NCBI GenBank assembly: GCA_963402885.1
Contig: OY727101.1
Location: 14,918,417 to 14,982,416, forward strand
Length of the DNA: 64,000 nt
Direction of reading: 5' to 3'
DNA from: Antedon bifida
Taxonomy: Eukaryota > Echinodermata > Crinoidea > Comatulida > Antedonidae
The position numbers were made by a program, and so were the translations under genes. This document shows, piece after piece, positions 24,497 to 36,500 of this stretch. The notes beneath the pieces are model-generated. The model was not told the DNA's origin, ran no database searches, and was given only the letters and a program-made list of their open reading frames with translations. The number at the start of each line of letters is the position of its first letter. Positions within the stretch are counted from its first letter, which is position 1.

Positions 24497-27400
24497 ATGG
24501 CATGTCTCACTTGTTGTAAGCACTTCCCACTAGGTTTCGATGGCCTGTCTATATTTGGTAAGAAATCAACAACGGTGCGTAAACGAGCTGCTAGGCCTAG
24601 ATCTGATGATTCTGACTCAGATGGCAGCGAAATTAACTTGGAAAGTTGGATAGTGGAACCACCGTTTGAGCTTGATAATCCGGCATTGTTAAAAGATGAA
24701 GACGAGGAGGAGAAGGTATCAATCGCTACCAGTAAAGACTCAGGTCATTTTGAAGGCACGGTAGACCCGGTTACAGAGGCTACCACATCCTTTGCAGAGG
24801 ACGCGACAGGTAATCGTAATTTTTAACTTTTTTAAAGACATTTGATATTTTAGACGGTACAAATAATACTTTCGTTTTATTCAGAAAGAAAGACGGCCTA
24901 TACCTTAGGCTAGGGGCGCGCGTACAACCCCTTTTGACAGCTAAAATAAAATTAGTATGTTAGATATAGATATAAACCTATCTTTGTCTGACTATCAATA
25001 TTAAATTGTAGAGCTCCCGTTTAAAAACCCTGGATCCGCCCCGTGTATTACGCACGGGGCTACAATACTTTCAACTTAAGGCTAAAATAGTTTTAACCAC
25101 ATTGTGCTGAGTCTATTGTTTCTTATAAAAACAAAACCACCTTCTTAGGCCTAACTTTTCAATAAATCTTTAAGACAATAGTACGTTTTGCAGTCCTAGA
25201 AATGAACAACAATCACGTGCGATGAGACACGATAGGCATTCGTACTAAATATTTAAGAGAAAGTTATATTTTGTTTGTTCTCAACAAAACTTGTCAGTGA
25301 CAGCGAAGGCATCTTTCCAATACTGTATTATACCTATAGAGATCTGTTTTCATTAATCCTATAAAAATATCTATAGTAATATCCTTAAATATGGTATTAA
25401 GTATATTATATTGAACTATTAATGGATAAACAGTTCGCATTATTGTATCTACAAAAAGAAATATTTGAACTGAATTCATTTGCAAGGCCATGGCACTTTC
25501 TATTAAATAAAAACTATTTGTCTAGTTGGAAGACGGTTCGGCTCAATAAGAGTTGAAATAATAACCGTAAATTCCAGAGCTTCTGCGGTTCATATCCCGC
25601 ATTGTTGTTACTATTTCAAATCCAAAAGTCACTTTGAACACAATAACCAAACTTAAGTAATACATGCTGAGTTGGCGCAGAATTGTCTAATTAACTATAC
25701 TAACGTGAATAAATGAAAAGACGTTTACTTATAAATAAAAACAACAATATTTTCGTTCGATTTATCAGTTTTAGGAATCGTTAAAAAAACATTAAGCATA
25801 TCAAAGCAAATAAACGACCACCTTTCGCGTAAATATCACCAAACTGTAAATGTCACCAAACTATATCACCAAACGGTAAATGTCACTAAACTATATCACT
25901 AAACTGTAAATGTCACCAAAATATATCACCAAACGGTAAATGTCACCAAACTATATCACCAAACTGTAAATGTCACCAAACTATATCACCAAACTGTAAA
26001 TGTCACCAAACTATATCACCAAACTGTAAATGTCACCAAACTGTAAATGTCACTAAACTGTAAATGTCACCAAACTATATCACCAAACTGTAAATGTCAC
26101 CAAACTATATCACCAAACTCTAAATGTCACCAAACTATAAATGTCACCAAACTATATCACCAAACTGTAAATGTCACCAAACTCTAAATGTCACCAAACT
26201 ATATCACCAAACTCTAAATGTCACCAAACTATATCACCAAACTCTAAATGTCACCAAACTATATCACCAAACTCTAAATGTCACCAAACTATATCACCAA
26301 ACTTTAAATGTCACAAATTTGTAAATTTCACCAATCTACTATATGTCATCAATACAAATTATACTGTGTCTTTTTTCTCATACAATCTTGTTGGTAATTT
26401 TGTTTTTGTTTGTACCACAGCGACTGAAATAGAACCACAACCAAGACCTCGAAGTGAAACCATTAGCACCAGTACGCCCAGTTCTGAAATTACCCATACG
26501 CCACCGGTAAGGACCTCTAATCGCCATTTGACACTAAAATGTACTTTTTTTTACAAGTCATTCGTTCATAAAACTGATAATGAACTTTGCATCCTCTAAT
26601 GAAGTTTCACCTTTTAATACAGGAACCAGAAATTGTTGGAGACTTGGAAATCAAACTGGCGTATAAAGAGAAGAAGAAACGCTTAAGTGTTGCAATAATA
26701 AAGGCCACTGGTTTGCCAGCAAAAGAACATGGAGGTGCACTGGGTGTGAGGATCCAGATAGCTCTCCTACCAGATAAACTACAGCGAGGAAAGACAAGGA
26801 TACGCCTGGGACAAGACGTGTTATTCAACGAAGTGTTCCGCTTCACTAACTTGACGCCGGCGATGTTGCAGACGTACGCGTTACGGTTTAGGTTGTTCGG
26901 AAAAGACAAATCCCGTCAGCAGCTTAGGGTCATTGGAGAGAAGGTTTTTAATTTATCTTGCATAGACAAAGATTTGGCCTCACAGCTAATGTGTTTGAAA
27001 TTAAATGCAAAGAGTGCTATTGTAAGTATATATTTCAGTCTGCCGCATCTTTATCTTATAAATCAATTGTATAAGCTTGGTTCCCATGGTACAAGCAACG
27101 TAAGCGCAACGCAAGACATTTGACTTGATTTTACCAATCACGACACGATGGATCATCTGGACTGTCGCTTGTTATTGGTGAACTCACTTCTTGCGCGTAA
27201 TCCCTTATGCTATTATACGTTTAAAGCTTGGTTCCCACTAGAGAAGCAACGCAACGTAAGTGATTTGACCAATCACAAGCGATGGATTATTCGAAGAGTC
27301 ACTCGTCATTGGTCAACTCTCTTGCGTTGCGTCTACGTCATTGTCGTCCTTATTTTCTCTTTTACAGTCTGAACCAGTTCATCCATCGAGAAGATCCTTC

Positions 27401-27556
27401 TTTAAGAAGAGAACAGGTTCGTTAGATCACGATAACTCATCGTTGAAGATCAATAAAGATCCACGAAAGGCGCGCAAGTTGAGTACAGAGACGATTAAAA
27501 CAACCGGTCAAGTAGCAAGTTTGGTGGGCAATAATTTCGGAAAGGGTGTGTTATAA
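24497..27556 (+). CDS. Single-C2-domain protein, SYT14-related, gene B
   Basis: Four exons fit in phase: 24497-24809 (phase 1), 26421-26506 (phase 0), 26623-27021 (phase 0) and 27368-27556, for about 328 aa. The N-terminus MACLTCCKHFPLGFDGLSIF closely resembles alternative exon 1A of the SYT14 gene, MGCLSCCANFSF. The linker is acidic. The C2 domain (GDLEIKLAYKEKKKRLSVAI, LPDKLQRGKTRIRLGQDVLF, ALRFRLFGKDK) is of SYT14 C2A type. Where SYT14 has C2B, this gene has a 63-residue basic tail (RRSFFKKR, KARKLSTETIK). The N-terminal cysteines suggest palmitoylation. An inner donor after codon 20 (TTTG|GTAAGA) is also phase 1 and could shorten exon 1. The product's role is unknown. Confidence 0.82.
25525..25605 (+). 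repeat. tRNA-like relic in gene B intron 1
   Basis: An A-box-like GGCTCAATAAGAGTTG is followed 50 bp later by B-box-like GCGGTTCATATCCCGC. It looks like a worn tRNA-derived sequence or SINE head. Evidence is weak. Confidence 0.3.
25831..26335. repeat. 30-bp minisatellite in gene B intron 1
   Basis: About 16 units of TAAATGTCACCAAACTATATCACCAAACTG, some shortened by loss of the ATATCACC half. The 5' units read ACTGTAAATG and the 3' units ACTCTAAATG, so a variant has spread within the array. The array ends 85 bp before the acceptor of exon 2. It makes long frames (repeated CHQTISPN) that are not genes. Confidence 0.9.
27072..27335. mobile_element. AAGCTTGGTTCCCA repeat, two adjoining units
   Basis: Units start AAGCTTGGTTCCCATGG (27072) and AAGCTTGGTTCCCACTAG (27224). 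Each carries GCAACG words, TTGACCAATCACAAGCGATGG and an inverted end such as CATTGGTCAACTC and CTTGCGTTGCGT. A relative is at 31204-31382. The pair fills most of gene B intron 3. Confidence 0.6.
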
Positions 27557-29544
27557 GAACAGCATTCCGATGACGTAATGTGGAGCATGCAACTGTATCA
27601 CCACATCATACTATACTGGTTATATAGAATATATATGATATTATATACCAATAGGCAAATTATAAACAATACGGTGAATCATAATCTTGGATGATATCTT
27701 ACTAATGAGTTTTAATTTGTCAGATCATGGAGAAATCAGTTGTTTTTCTCATGGTGAGATTGCCATACCTGCATATTGAACGGTAGAAAACTTATTATTG
27801 TGTACTAACTATTGAATATAGACCTACTGTACATAGTTCGCTATCAAATACAATAATGTATTGGTTATTAGTATGCACCCTATCAACGTTAATAATTCAA
27901 TATAAAAATTATATGAATGATATTATTTAAGTACATGACCAGGAATGGCAATGTCGAATATTCAAAAGACAATCAAAGTGCATCAATTTAATAGTACAAC
28001 AAATTAGCAAGAGAATACGGATTTAAGATACCGTATTTTAAAAAATATATATAAAAAAAAAATTTTTTAAATGGGGAGGTTTCGCAACGCTACGAATACG
28101 AAAACGGATACGTCACACACATGTAGTCGTTTTTATAAGCCAGCAGAAACGGGTCTACATAAAAACAACCGATTTTAAATAAGGATTTAAAACCTCACAA
28201 TGTTAAACTGCAACGCGATCTTTTTATGAAAACGGTTTCGAAGAAAACTGTTCTTTTTCAATTTTTTGCAGCAAAACAGTTGGCCTATAAAACTCTGAGG
28301 GGTTGGTGAATGAAAGAGGTAGAGCTATAATTTAAGTATTTGAGTAGGGGGTGGGGGGTTGCCAGATCATATGATGATCAAGATGGCTAAATTCAGAGAT
28401 AGCGCGCGAACGATCTTGAATTGTTTACCGATCTGGTGTTAATGGTGGGTGAGGGGGGATGGGGGAGAGGAGTGGAGTTGGAGATTGACATCTTTGATAT
28501 GTATATAATAACTGATATGATCTTCAAATTTGTCATAGTATAGCTATTTCATGATCTAAGTGTGATTTTATAATGGCGAGCTAGAATAAAATTATAAATT
28601 GTATATATTATTATAAGAAAAGGAAATATCTAAATTGCGAATTATAGCGGAAATATTTTTATTTATATTATCCAGACATTATTCTCAAACTTGCCCTGTT
28701 TTTGTTATGTGTTATGTACTTTACATTATGGCATTATCTTATAAATGTTTATAGAATTATTAGATTATAAATATGTTCATATAATTTACCGTAGCTGGTA
28801 ATTCGACAGGAACACAAAAATAACAAGATTTTTAAAATATACTAAAAGGAGGGGCGACATAACAGTATTTAACATTTTAAAATAGTATAAACGTATTGTA
28901 TTTATTATGTTATACGGTGTCCCACCAAATTAAAAACCACGATTTCAAAGATGGTATTTAATTGGAAGGAAACTTGTATCGATAAATTCTGGTTATACTA
29001 TTTGGTTGTGATATCAATTAAATGATAATGATAAAGTTTCAATTTATTTTGTATTTTACTTTTGATAAGTCGAATATATGCAGAAATATATATTGTACAT
29101 AACAAGGTTGAATTTGCAAATTTGTTAACAAACCAATCGGAATAAAATAAAAACCCGGATGGTAAAAGTTACATTGATATATGAATGTTTTTCTTGAAGA
29201 AATTGTTAAATTAATTTATTAATCTTGACAATTATAATATTATTACATTAAATGATTAACTTCACTCTTCAATATAATCAATGAAGAGTGAAATCTCACT
29301 CCGATCACTGATATAGTGATAAACGCCCTCACACCAACAACTTACGCGTCACAACTTTTTCTCGGCTTTGCTATATCGATAAAACACGGCTGCGGCGTTG
29401 AAGCCTTTAGGGAACTATTTTTTTTCAACCGAGCATTAGAGTATATAATGACGAAATTAACATCGCATTCCTCCAATATGTACTATATTATAGCAAACAT
29501 CTTTGCTTTTGCTACGTGATTCATTCACACATCGAGAAAATGGG

Positions 29545-29605
29545 AAGTAGGCCTCCAGTATGATTCGAACGATTTACACAATCAATGCGTTACCGATAAT
29601 CCCTT
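29545..29605 (-). repeat. tRNA-like relic
   Basis: On the minus strand GGTAACGCATTGATTGTG is followed by B-box-like CGTTCGAATCATACTGG. It is too short and mismatched for a working tRNA, so it is probably a SINE head or tRNA pseudogene. Confidence 0.35.
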
Positions 29606-29986
29606 TAAACTGTGTTAAAAATCAATGTATTTATTCGACTTTATTTTAGTTAGGTTTTAGCTTGTTGTCGGCTGGCCAATCGATAATTGAAGAACTACAC
29701 CCATATTAAGCTTGTTGTTAGCAATTTGAATTCGGTGCCTAAAGGGACATTGTATGGAAAACCGCGCTCCGTTTAGAGGAGGATCAAAATAATGACCGCA
29801 ATTGAATTTGAATAAAAGGGATACAAAGCTCGTTCCCAACGTAGAAACTATATCGGTTCAAACATTTATTCACATTAACAATTAAAATACACATAATGCA
29901 AACAAAGACAGTTATATTACACAATAAAAGTTATGAACAAAATGATGGTATTCGAGCGCGTCAGTCTGTCCCTTTCTCAAGACTCT

Positions 29987-30108
29987 AAAGCTCTGTCTAC
30001 ACTATCAAACTAGTTTGACAAAAAAAGAGTGATGTGCCATCATCATGTCCATATATGGGCACATCACATTTGTTTGTCACATAAGTGTGATAGTGTAGAC
30101 AGAGTTTT
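29987..30108. mobile_element. Palindromic MITE, copy 3
   Basis: Terminal repeats AAGCTCTGTCTACACTATC and GATAGTGTAGACAGAGTTTT bracket a short interior with GTGATGTGCC and ATATATGGGCACATCACA. The internal CATATTTGGGC units are absent. Confidence 0.85.
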
Positions 30109-30436
30109 AGAATCATGTCCGCCACGACACCACCACTTGCGGAGATCGAATCCATGTTTAGTGGATGACGATACTATATAGTGATCTCATCTAATTAATA
30201 ACTTTTCAATCATTTGTGACATTCATATTCCTGGAGAGTCTAAATTCAATGGAAACCGACAGATTTTCTTCCTTGGTGCATGGAACTAGGCCGCATACCT
30301 CCAATTTTTATACCATCATCGGAAATCGAACTTCCATTAGTACATGGGCACAGTAGGCCTACATGTAACCATCAAAATCAATGCTTATTTGTTGACAAAA
30401 TGACATACATAACTTAACCAAAAGACCGAATGACCA

Positions 30437-30484
30437 AGTGACGTAGTATAGACCTACCCTAGTGACGTAGTATAGACCTACCCT
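30437..30484. repeat. 24-bp direct duplication
   Basis: AGTGACGTAGTATAGACCTA followed by CCCT occurs twice back to back, essentially without change, so the duplication is recent. The core TGACGTAG resembles a CRE half site, but no gene start is near. Confidence 0.75.
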
Positions 30485-30782
30485 TGGCATAAGAACCACG
30501 GCGACTGCTGGAAATGCACATCGCCGGTTGAAAAAAAGGAAAGCAACAGTATTACTGTTTTAAGATTATTCCGGTAACACTGTTAAGATTAGTTGGTGCT
30601 CATTACACTCCAAATGAAATAAAAGATGAGATGAATCACCTATAAATGTATTGCAATTTACTATTGTATATATACTGTATTTTTTGATAATGTAAATACA
30701 AGTAAAACAGTAACCGCACTTACTTGCAGAACAGAGGTAGCAATGCTAATATTTTATGATGTACGTGTAGGTAAAAAAAACG

Positions 30783-30850
30783 AAACCCGGGATTCGAACG
30801 CGGGTTTTTCCATCATACACCATTTGCGCAATACAGTATACAATTTCGAA
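30783..30850 (-). tRNA. tRNA-like pseudogene
   Basis: The minus strand reads GCGCAAATGGTGTATGATGG, then CCCGCGTTCGAATCCCGGG, then TTTCG and a run of eight T. The T arm, B box and terminator are therefore tRNA-like, and CGAAA at the 5' side could pair with TTTCG. The D arm and A box do not form, so I call it a relic. Alternatively it is a SINE head. Confidence 0.35.
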
Positions 30851-31203
30851 CATTCTCAACCATATTGACGTATGTATTTAATACTATGTACTGTATTCAT
30901 TAGTATGATGATCTGAAATATAAACATCATTATCATCAATCGATACAACCGCAGACAATTATTAATGTATATATTGAAGAAAAACAATGTAATTTGATAG
31001 CAATGGCAACCGTTTGAGATTATTATCGACAAATAATATTTATTTTTGAAGATTAACATACTCAGTAGACATTCAAATATGAATACGGGTTATGGTAATT
31101 ATGATTATCAAATTGAATGGAAATAAACGTAGTACGTTCGAAATGACGATTCGTGACATGATTTGAATGTGCATTCAGTATAGACGACCGTTTAGGCTAC
31201 GTA

Positions 31204-31382
31204 AAGCTTGGTTTCCACTTAGATGCAACGCAAGTGAGTTGACCAATCACAAGCAACAGTTCGGATGACCCACGCGTCGTGATTGGTCGGCGCGCTTACG
31301 TCGTGTCCAATTTTGGGAATTTAGTTTTAAGCTTGATTCCCTAGTAATTTGACCAATCACGACGCGATGATAATTTAGACTT
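31204..31382. mobile_element. AAGCTTGGTTTCCA repeat
   Basis: Same family as 27072-27335: AAGCTTGGTTTCCACTTAG, GCAACGCAAGTG, TTGACCAATCACAAGC, then GTGATTGGTCGGCGCGC and a second AAGCTTGATTCCC unit. Confidence 0.55.
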
Positions 31383-31728
31383 TATCTTCACTTTATTTTT
31401 GTTAAATTTTTCCGAACCTTTTTTGTCAGAGTTTGTAAATAAATGTTATGAAATGAAAAAAAAAATTAAAAATTTACTCCGCCGTAATTTCAGATCAAAC
31501 ATCGCATCCTCATAAGAATCCATAATACCGTACGTATGTAGTTATAATAATTTAATCAATCGCCACATATTACAAGTTAGAAACTGCATATACATATTCA
31601 GTGTATTATATTATTATTAATACAGTCATTAATGATACATAATATCTTACTGTACACGGTGAAGCTGTATGTATGGGGCACCAGAATAAAAAGGAATTGT
31701 GGGCTTTGAATTAACTACCCTATTGTAA

Positions 31729-31895
31729 TGTCTACACTATCAAAACTTTATGTGATGTGCCCATACATAGACATGATGATGTCATATTACTACCATATTT
31801 GGGTATATCACTACCATATTTGGGTATATCACTACCATATTTGGGCACATCACACTTTTTTTTGTCAAACTAGTTTGATAGTGTAGACAGAGCGT
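31729..31895. mobile_element. Palindromic MITE, copy 4 (long)
   Basis: Runs from TGTCTACACTATCAAAAC to AGTTTGATAGTGTAGACAGAG. It has three tandem ATCACTACCATATTTGGGY units, the most of any copy. Confidence 0.85.
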
Positions 31896-31989
31896 TATAG
31901 GAAGTACAGTAACTGGAAGGTTCACCCTTAAAATAGTTATCAATAGAATATTACAAAATTCCCTAAGCCAAATTGACTTGAATATTTCT

Positions 31990-32200
31990 TAACTAGTTTG
32001 ATAGAAGCCTGTCTATGCTTGGTGGTTGAGATGCTCGGCTACCAAACACAAAGTCCTGGGTCCAACTCTTGTCAGACGTCAGAACTGTTTGTCCAACTTC
32101 ACCTCCAAAGACCTATTTAAGATTTCCTTTCATCTTGTAATTTGCCACCTTTAATAGGATAGTGAGTAAAAAATAGGTAAATAAATATTAAAAGTTTTGA
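31990..32200 (+). mobile_element. tRNA-derived SINE-like copy
   Basis: Head GCTTGGTGGTTGAGATGCTC (A-box-like) and CCTGGGTCCAACTC (B-box-like), followed by a body with CCAACTTCACCTCCAAAGACC and an AT-rich tail. It is related in plan to the element at 34148-34380. Confidence 0.45.
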
Positions 32201-32847
32201 TTGTAACTCGTTGAATTTATGTAAACAAAAAAACAAATTCTAATTTTAAAATCTATACCTTAAAATCTTTTTAACCAAAATATTATCTAACCCAAATATT
32301 GACTTTGAATTGACTGATAAAACTCGAACTATGATAACATTTTTACAAAACTAAATGAATGTAAAATATAATGAATATGTATAAAACAATTTTTGGTATA
32401 GAATAAACATAAATACAAGTAATAAAAATAAGTTTAAATATGTAAATAAATTTCTACGAGGTATTTAGAAAACAATAATTCTATAAGTTCCGGGTAAAAT
32501 ATTTTAAAACCATTATATCTTTCTACTTTATTATATTAATCAATAAATATATTTGTACACATTTATAAATACATTTTTAAAAATTCCTTTATCCATGGTA
32601 TTAACCAAACGTAATTACTCCACTGAATTCTGTGAATACACAAAATGTGTCTGCAACAACTAAACACACATCTTCGCATGATGGTAATAGACGTATATGA
32701 TTAGTTGCTTACAAGCTCTTCAAACCGCTCGTTAAAGATATACCTACTCGCACTGCTCGTATAGAAACAGCGAAGAGTCCGATGAGCTAGATGTCCTCAA
32801 AACAAACCTACTGTAAAGCTGCAGTTGCTATAACACAACGATGACAG
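32201..32847. other. AT-rich intergenic stretch
   Basis: Very AT-rich, with no gene or repeat boundary recognised. The last 200 bp before the ORF at 32917 are less AT-rich and could be a promoter. Confidence 0.4.
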
Positions 32848-32916
32848 TTGACTAGTTTCGGATTGTCGAAAATTTCCGCATTAACAATTGACCGCGATTT
32901 TAACGTGTCAGAGAAA

Positions 32917-33201
32917 ATGGACACAAAATTATTCGATCCGACCGATCCTTTGCATGTACAATTTGACACGATGACAATTTTTGATTTTTTCAGAACGCTG
33001 GCAATGTGCGCGTTTACGTATTCGTCAATTTATACGATTGAAGATTTGAAAAAATATATCATAACATTATTGAACCGACATGCACAACCTGGCTATGTTT
33101 ATTATGTTATGTTGTGTGTTCTCATAAACTTACTACTTGCTGTGCATGTAGCAGTAGAGTTCTCAACTTATTCCTCAATTACTCCATCTCAAATTTGTTA
33201 A
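32917..33201 (+). CDS. Hypothetical small membrane protein, 94 aa
   Basis: The ATG in GAGAAAATGG opens a frame of 94 codons without introns. The product is acidic at the start (MDTKLFDPTDPLHVQFDTM) and has a charged middle (IEDLKKYIITLLNRH). One strong hydrophobic segment follows (YVMLCVLINLLLAVHVAVEF). The first half also has a hydrophobic stretch, FFRTLAMCAFTYSSIYT. The mixed codon use looks coding compared with the surrounding AT-rich DNA. I do not know the family. It lies tail-to-tail with the SYT14 gene, 285 bp away. It could also be chance or part of a retroposed copy. Confidence 0.4.
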   Translation: MDTKLFDPTDPLHVQFDTMTIFDFFRTLAMCAFTYSSIYTIEDLKKYIITLLNRHAQPGYVYYVMLCVLINLLLAVHVAVEFSTYSSITPSQIC

Positions 33202-33435
33202 AATATTGGTACACAAACAAATACCAACATTACCCAATTCTTATACTACAAAACAAAAACAAAATACTGTCTATATGAAGAAGGGTGGGAATAGGACATT
33301 GATTTTATAAACTTTCACCTTTGACCTCAAGTGTTAAGTAACAGTTATTGGGTATGAACTATGACCTTCACCATCAAAGGGTAAAGTATGTTATGGATAT
33401 TTTAAAGCACTTTTTTGGTTGTAGCACATGGCCTT

Positions 33436-33531
33436 TGAACTTATGGTTCAAGGACATGTCAACTGCATACTTTATGACCTTTGACCTTATGGTTCAAGAA
33501 GGGCATGCCATCTGCATACTTGATGACCTTT
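33436..33531. repeat. Tandem duplication of the SYT14 terminal codons
   Basis: The stretch encoding the last 14 residues of SYT14 and its stop (33487-33531) is followed in transcript order by a degraded copy. That copy keeps AAAGGT, AAGTATGCAG and TTGAACCATAAG. The unit is about 47 bp and lies in the 3' UTR. Confidence 0.65.
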
Positions 33532-36500
33532 AGAGTCTCTCATCTCATTCCAATGTGCCAACTCTTCCTCGCTGCTATTCTGCAGACCCATTGAGAACCA
33601 GCCTAAAGTCTCTTTACGCTTCATTGCACGTTTGTTGAAGACTGTGTAGAGTAACGTGACGTCAGGAAGCTGAAATTGAGCCACTTGAAAGATGAACGTC
33701 TCTTTGAACGTCGGGTTAGGCTGGCCTCGTCGTATCGACGTCTTGCTCTTGGTCATCTCAAACCCACTCGACGACATCAGTGACACACGCACATACGAAT
33801 CTTAATATAATAAACAGTTTACAGTTTAATTGTATATAAAATTGGTTGGATTGGAACTTCTACCCTTCTGCCCAGCATATTTCATTTAATAATCACTTAA
33901 AATATCACATTGTGACTTAAAACGCCTATATCTCACTACCAAACTTCAAGTACAAAAGTACAACACATACTTAAATTAAATATGTCATACTATTTTAGTT
34001 ATTGAAGATTATTAAACCATCAAACATTGTTCGATGACGATAAAGGAAGTCAGACGACGAGAAGTAAATAATGCAGTTATTTAATAGCATTATGAGATGG
34101 CAATAATAGTTACACAAATTAACTGACAATATGAATCAGGCATTTATGCATAAAAGTAGTGTAGAGGTAGCTTTGTGGTTAACATGCTTGCCTTCCAATC
34201 CCAAGGTCCAGGGTTCAATCCTGACCTAGCGCTCTTTCAACTCCACTCCTAAGCCTCAAAATTAGACTTGGTTTATAACCACGATAAACTATAAAATAGT
34301 TTATCCATCCTTTAATTGGCGAATTTGTGCTCGCTGTTGGATGAGTATGAAATAAAAACTAAATAATTAAAATAAAAAAACAAAAAACATACAAAAATTA
34401 AAAACATTGTTGCCAAAATTTAAAAAATATTTACCTGGTGCACGGCCTGCAGCCAAATTCTTGAAATGGCTGCCTTTGAGAATTTCAACGGATAAACGGC
34501 CAGTCGTTGAGTTATAAGAAAGTCCGACTAGAAGTTCTGGCATACCGCCATGTTGCAACGACTGCAATGACGAGTTGCTTTCACTGTGCGATAGATCTGA
34601 TGAACTAGAATATGGTGATGATGAACCGCTCTGTATAAGAAGAAAATGTTAAATTTTACAGAAGGAAAATAGAATATGAAATAACAAAGTCAATTATACT
34701 TGACTAGAGGGTGAGCTCGCTTCGCTCGCTCCCCCTCTAGGACGTGTAGACGATGGTTCGATTTCAAACAAAAGACATCAATTCTCGCGATGTCATTTTA
34801 TATAATTATTTCCCACAATTTACTCATATGTTTTATGAATATATTTAATTTGATCTTTATGTAATTACTATACCTTCACACGCGCGGTCCGAAAACAAAC
34901 AAAAAACCAAAATGGCTATCGCCACCAAACACCAACGGCCAACTTAGTTGAAACAGGGAGTTGTTTTACAACTCCCTGGTTGAAACCAACAATGCAGGGA
35001 ACTTGCAAGGTGATTGACACACCTTACCCTGAACCCGGAAATAACTTCTACCGCGTGTAGAGTTAAAATTTACCGATTGAAATCAGAAAATTTCTTATAA
35101 AACCCTTTATAATATCTTCCTAAGATAGAAATATGGAACAATAGCGTCGATGTGAAAACTAATGTTATCAAATCTACGTTTCGCGGTACATCTGAGATAG
35201 ATAAGGTAGGTATCCATGGCGGAGATTTGTACCGAAGTTTTTGCATTGTGCTCGCCTATGTCAGAATTAACCATAATTTATATATAGATTAACACACACA
35301 ACAAAAAATGTAACTGTTACATAGATTTTTCCTAATCTTATCAAGTTACAACATATACACAATTCAGTAAAATGTAAACACTGTTAAAAAACGTACATTA
35401 GAACAATATGTACATATGCGCAGATGTGACTGAGCTACCTCGAATAGCTTGTTCCGAGATTTTACATAGAGGTAACGCAGAAAAGCTTTCACACATTTGT
35501 ACCAAGGTTTGTAAAATAAAAGAATTTTGTATGTGAATTTGGTATACACTGTATTAACTAACTGCTATAATGTTCGCCTTGTTTTTACTTACAGTATCAC
35601 TCCTGGCCAGGATTGGTATCGTAATTGTCTGCGTCGTTGTTGTATTTGTATTCAGAGACGAGAACTTTGTCACACATTCGCCAATTAACTGTTCCTTTCG
35701 CATTTTCTCGGTCCCGAATAAACGAAACCTCATTGATGTGCTTGCTAATTCGTGCGGGAAGAGCCGTGTGAAGCGAAATAGTTCTTTAAATTCTGGATTC
35801 TCACCCTCGCGAATCCTTGTCTTTGCCCTTTGTCTCTTACTGGGCATGAGTGCCAAACGAACACGACAGCTTCCCGGGCCTCCTCGATCTTTGGAGGGTA
35901 CGTCAGAAACTTTAACGACTGTGATATTCATCCTGCGTGCCTCTCCGCTGTATGAGAATGCAACTTCCAATTTGCCGACTGTTGGTGGGGGTTCTCGAGG
36001 TTTTACCTGTCAAAAATTATATACAAGTCATTAATTATTCCATGTTTTACATCTCCTAATAGCAAAAAAGTGAAACTCACTCTCATTTTTGTATGTTATA
36101 ATCATAATTATCATACAGTATCATGCCATATTTTGGTGGTTGCTTTAAATTGGGTTAAGCTTTAGTCCTTAACCATAATGATATTGGTATAAACTCATTT
36201 TGAGATACAAACACCTTTATATGGATCTGGAGTGTTTTTTGTGCTCTATTGATCTTTGGTCCTCATGAAAAACTCCCTGAGGACCCTACAAAGTGTCCCC
36301 TTAAATAGTAGTGTTAACAAAATATATAGCCTTCACTTCTTTCACAGGAATGTATTTCCTTAGGGGTGTTACCTGAAAAGGATTTCCCAAATATAATATT
36401 GTACTGGAATCTACTCTATTGTACTCTACAGGGATCCTGTTGGGTTTTCCCCAAATCAAGGTTTAAAAATAGCATTTATCATGTTCTTTAATGTTATAGC

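Larger units (their letters stand above)
27557..32916. other. Intergenic region, repeats only
   Basis: No convincing gene. It holds two palindromic MITE copies, one AAGCTTGG repeat, two tRNA-like relics, a SINE-like copy and a 24-bp tandem duplication. The first kilobase should include the 3' UTR of gene B. Segment 28070-28260 has repeated ACGAATACG and AAAACGG words that may be another worn repeat. Confidence 0.5.

Noticed and set aside
25831..26335. Considered as a CRISPR array because of regular 30-bp units
   Set aside because: Units are contiguous with no unique spacers, and the context is an animal intron.
26124..26599. Long frames with repeated CHQTISPNSK
   Set aside because: They are translations of the 30-bp minisatellite in gene B intron 1; the period is a multiple of three, so several frames stay open.
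29316..29519. 67-aa frame on the plus strand
   Set aside because: No start context, no homologue recognised, and it lies in repeat-rich intergenic DNA.
30783..30850. Considered as a functional tRNA gene
   Set aside because: The T arm and terminator are present, but the D arm and A box cannot be formed.
35570..36034. 154-aa frame on the plus strand
   Set aside because: Antisense shadow of the SYT14 C2A exon.
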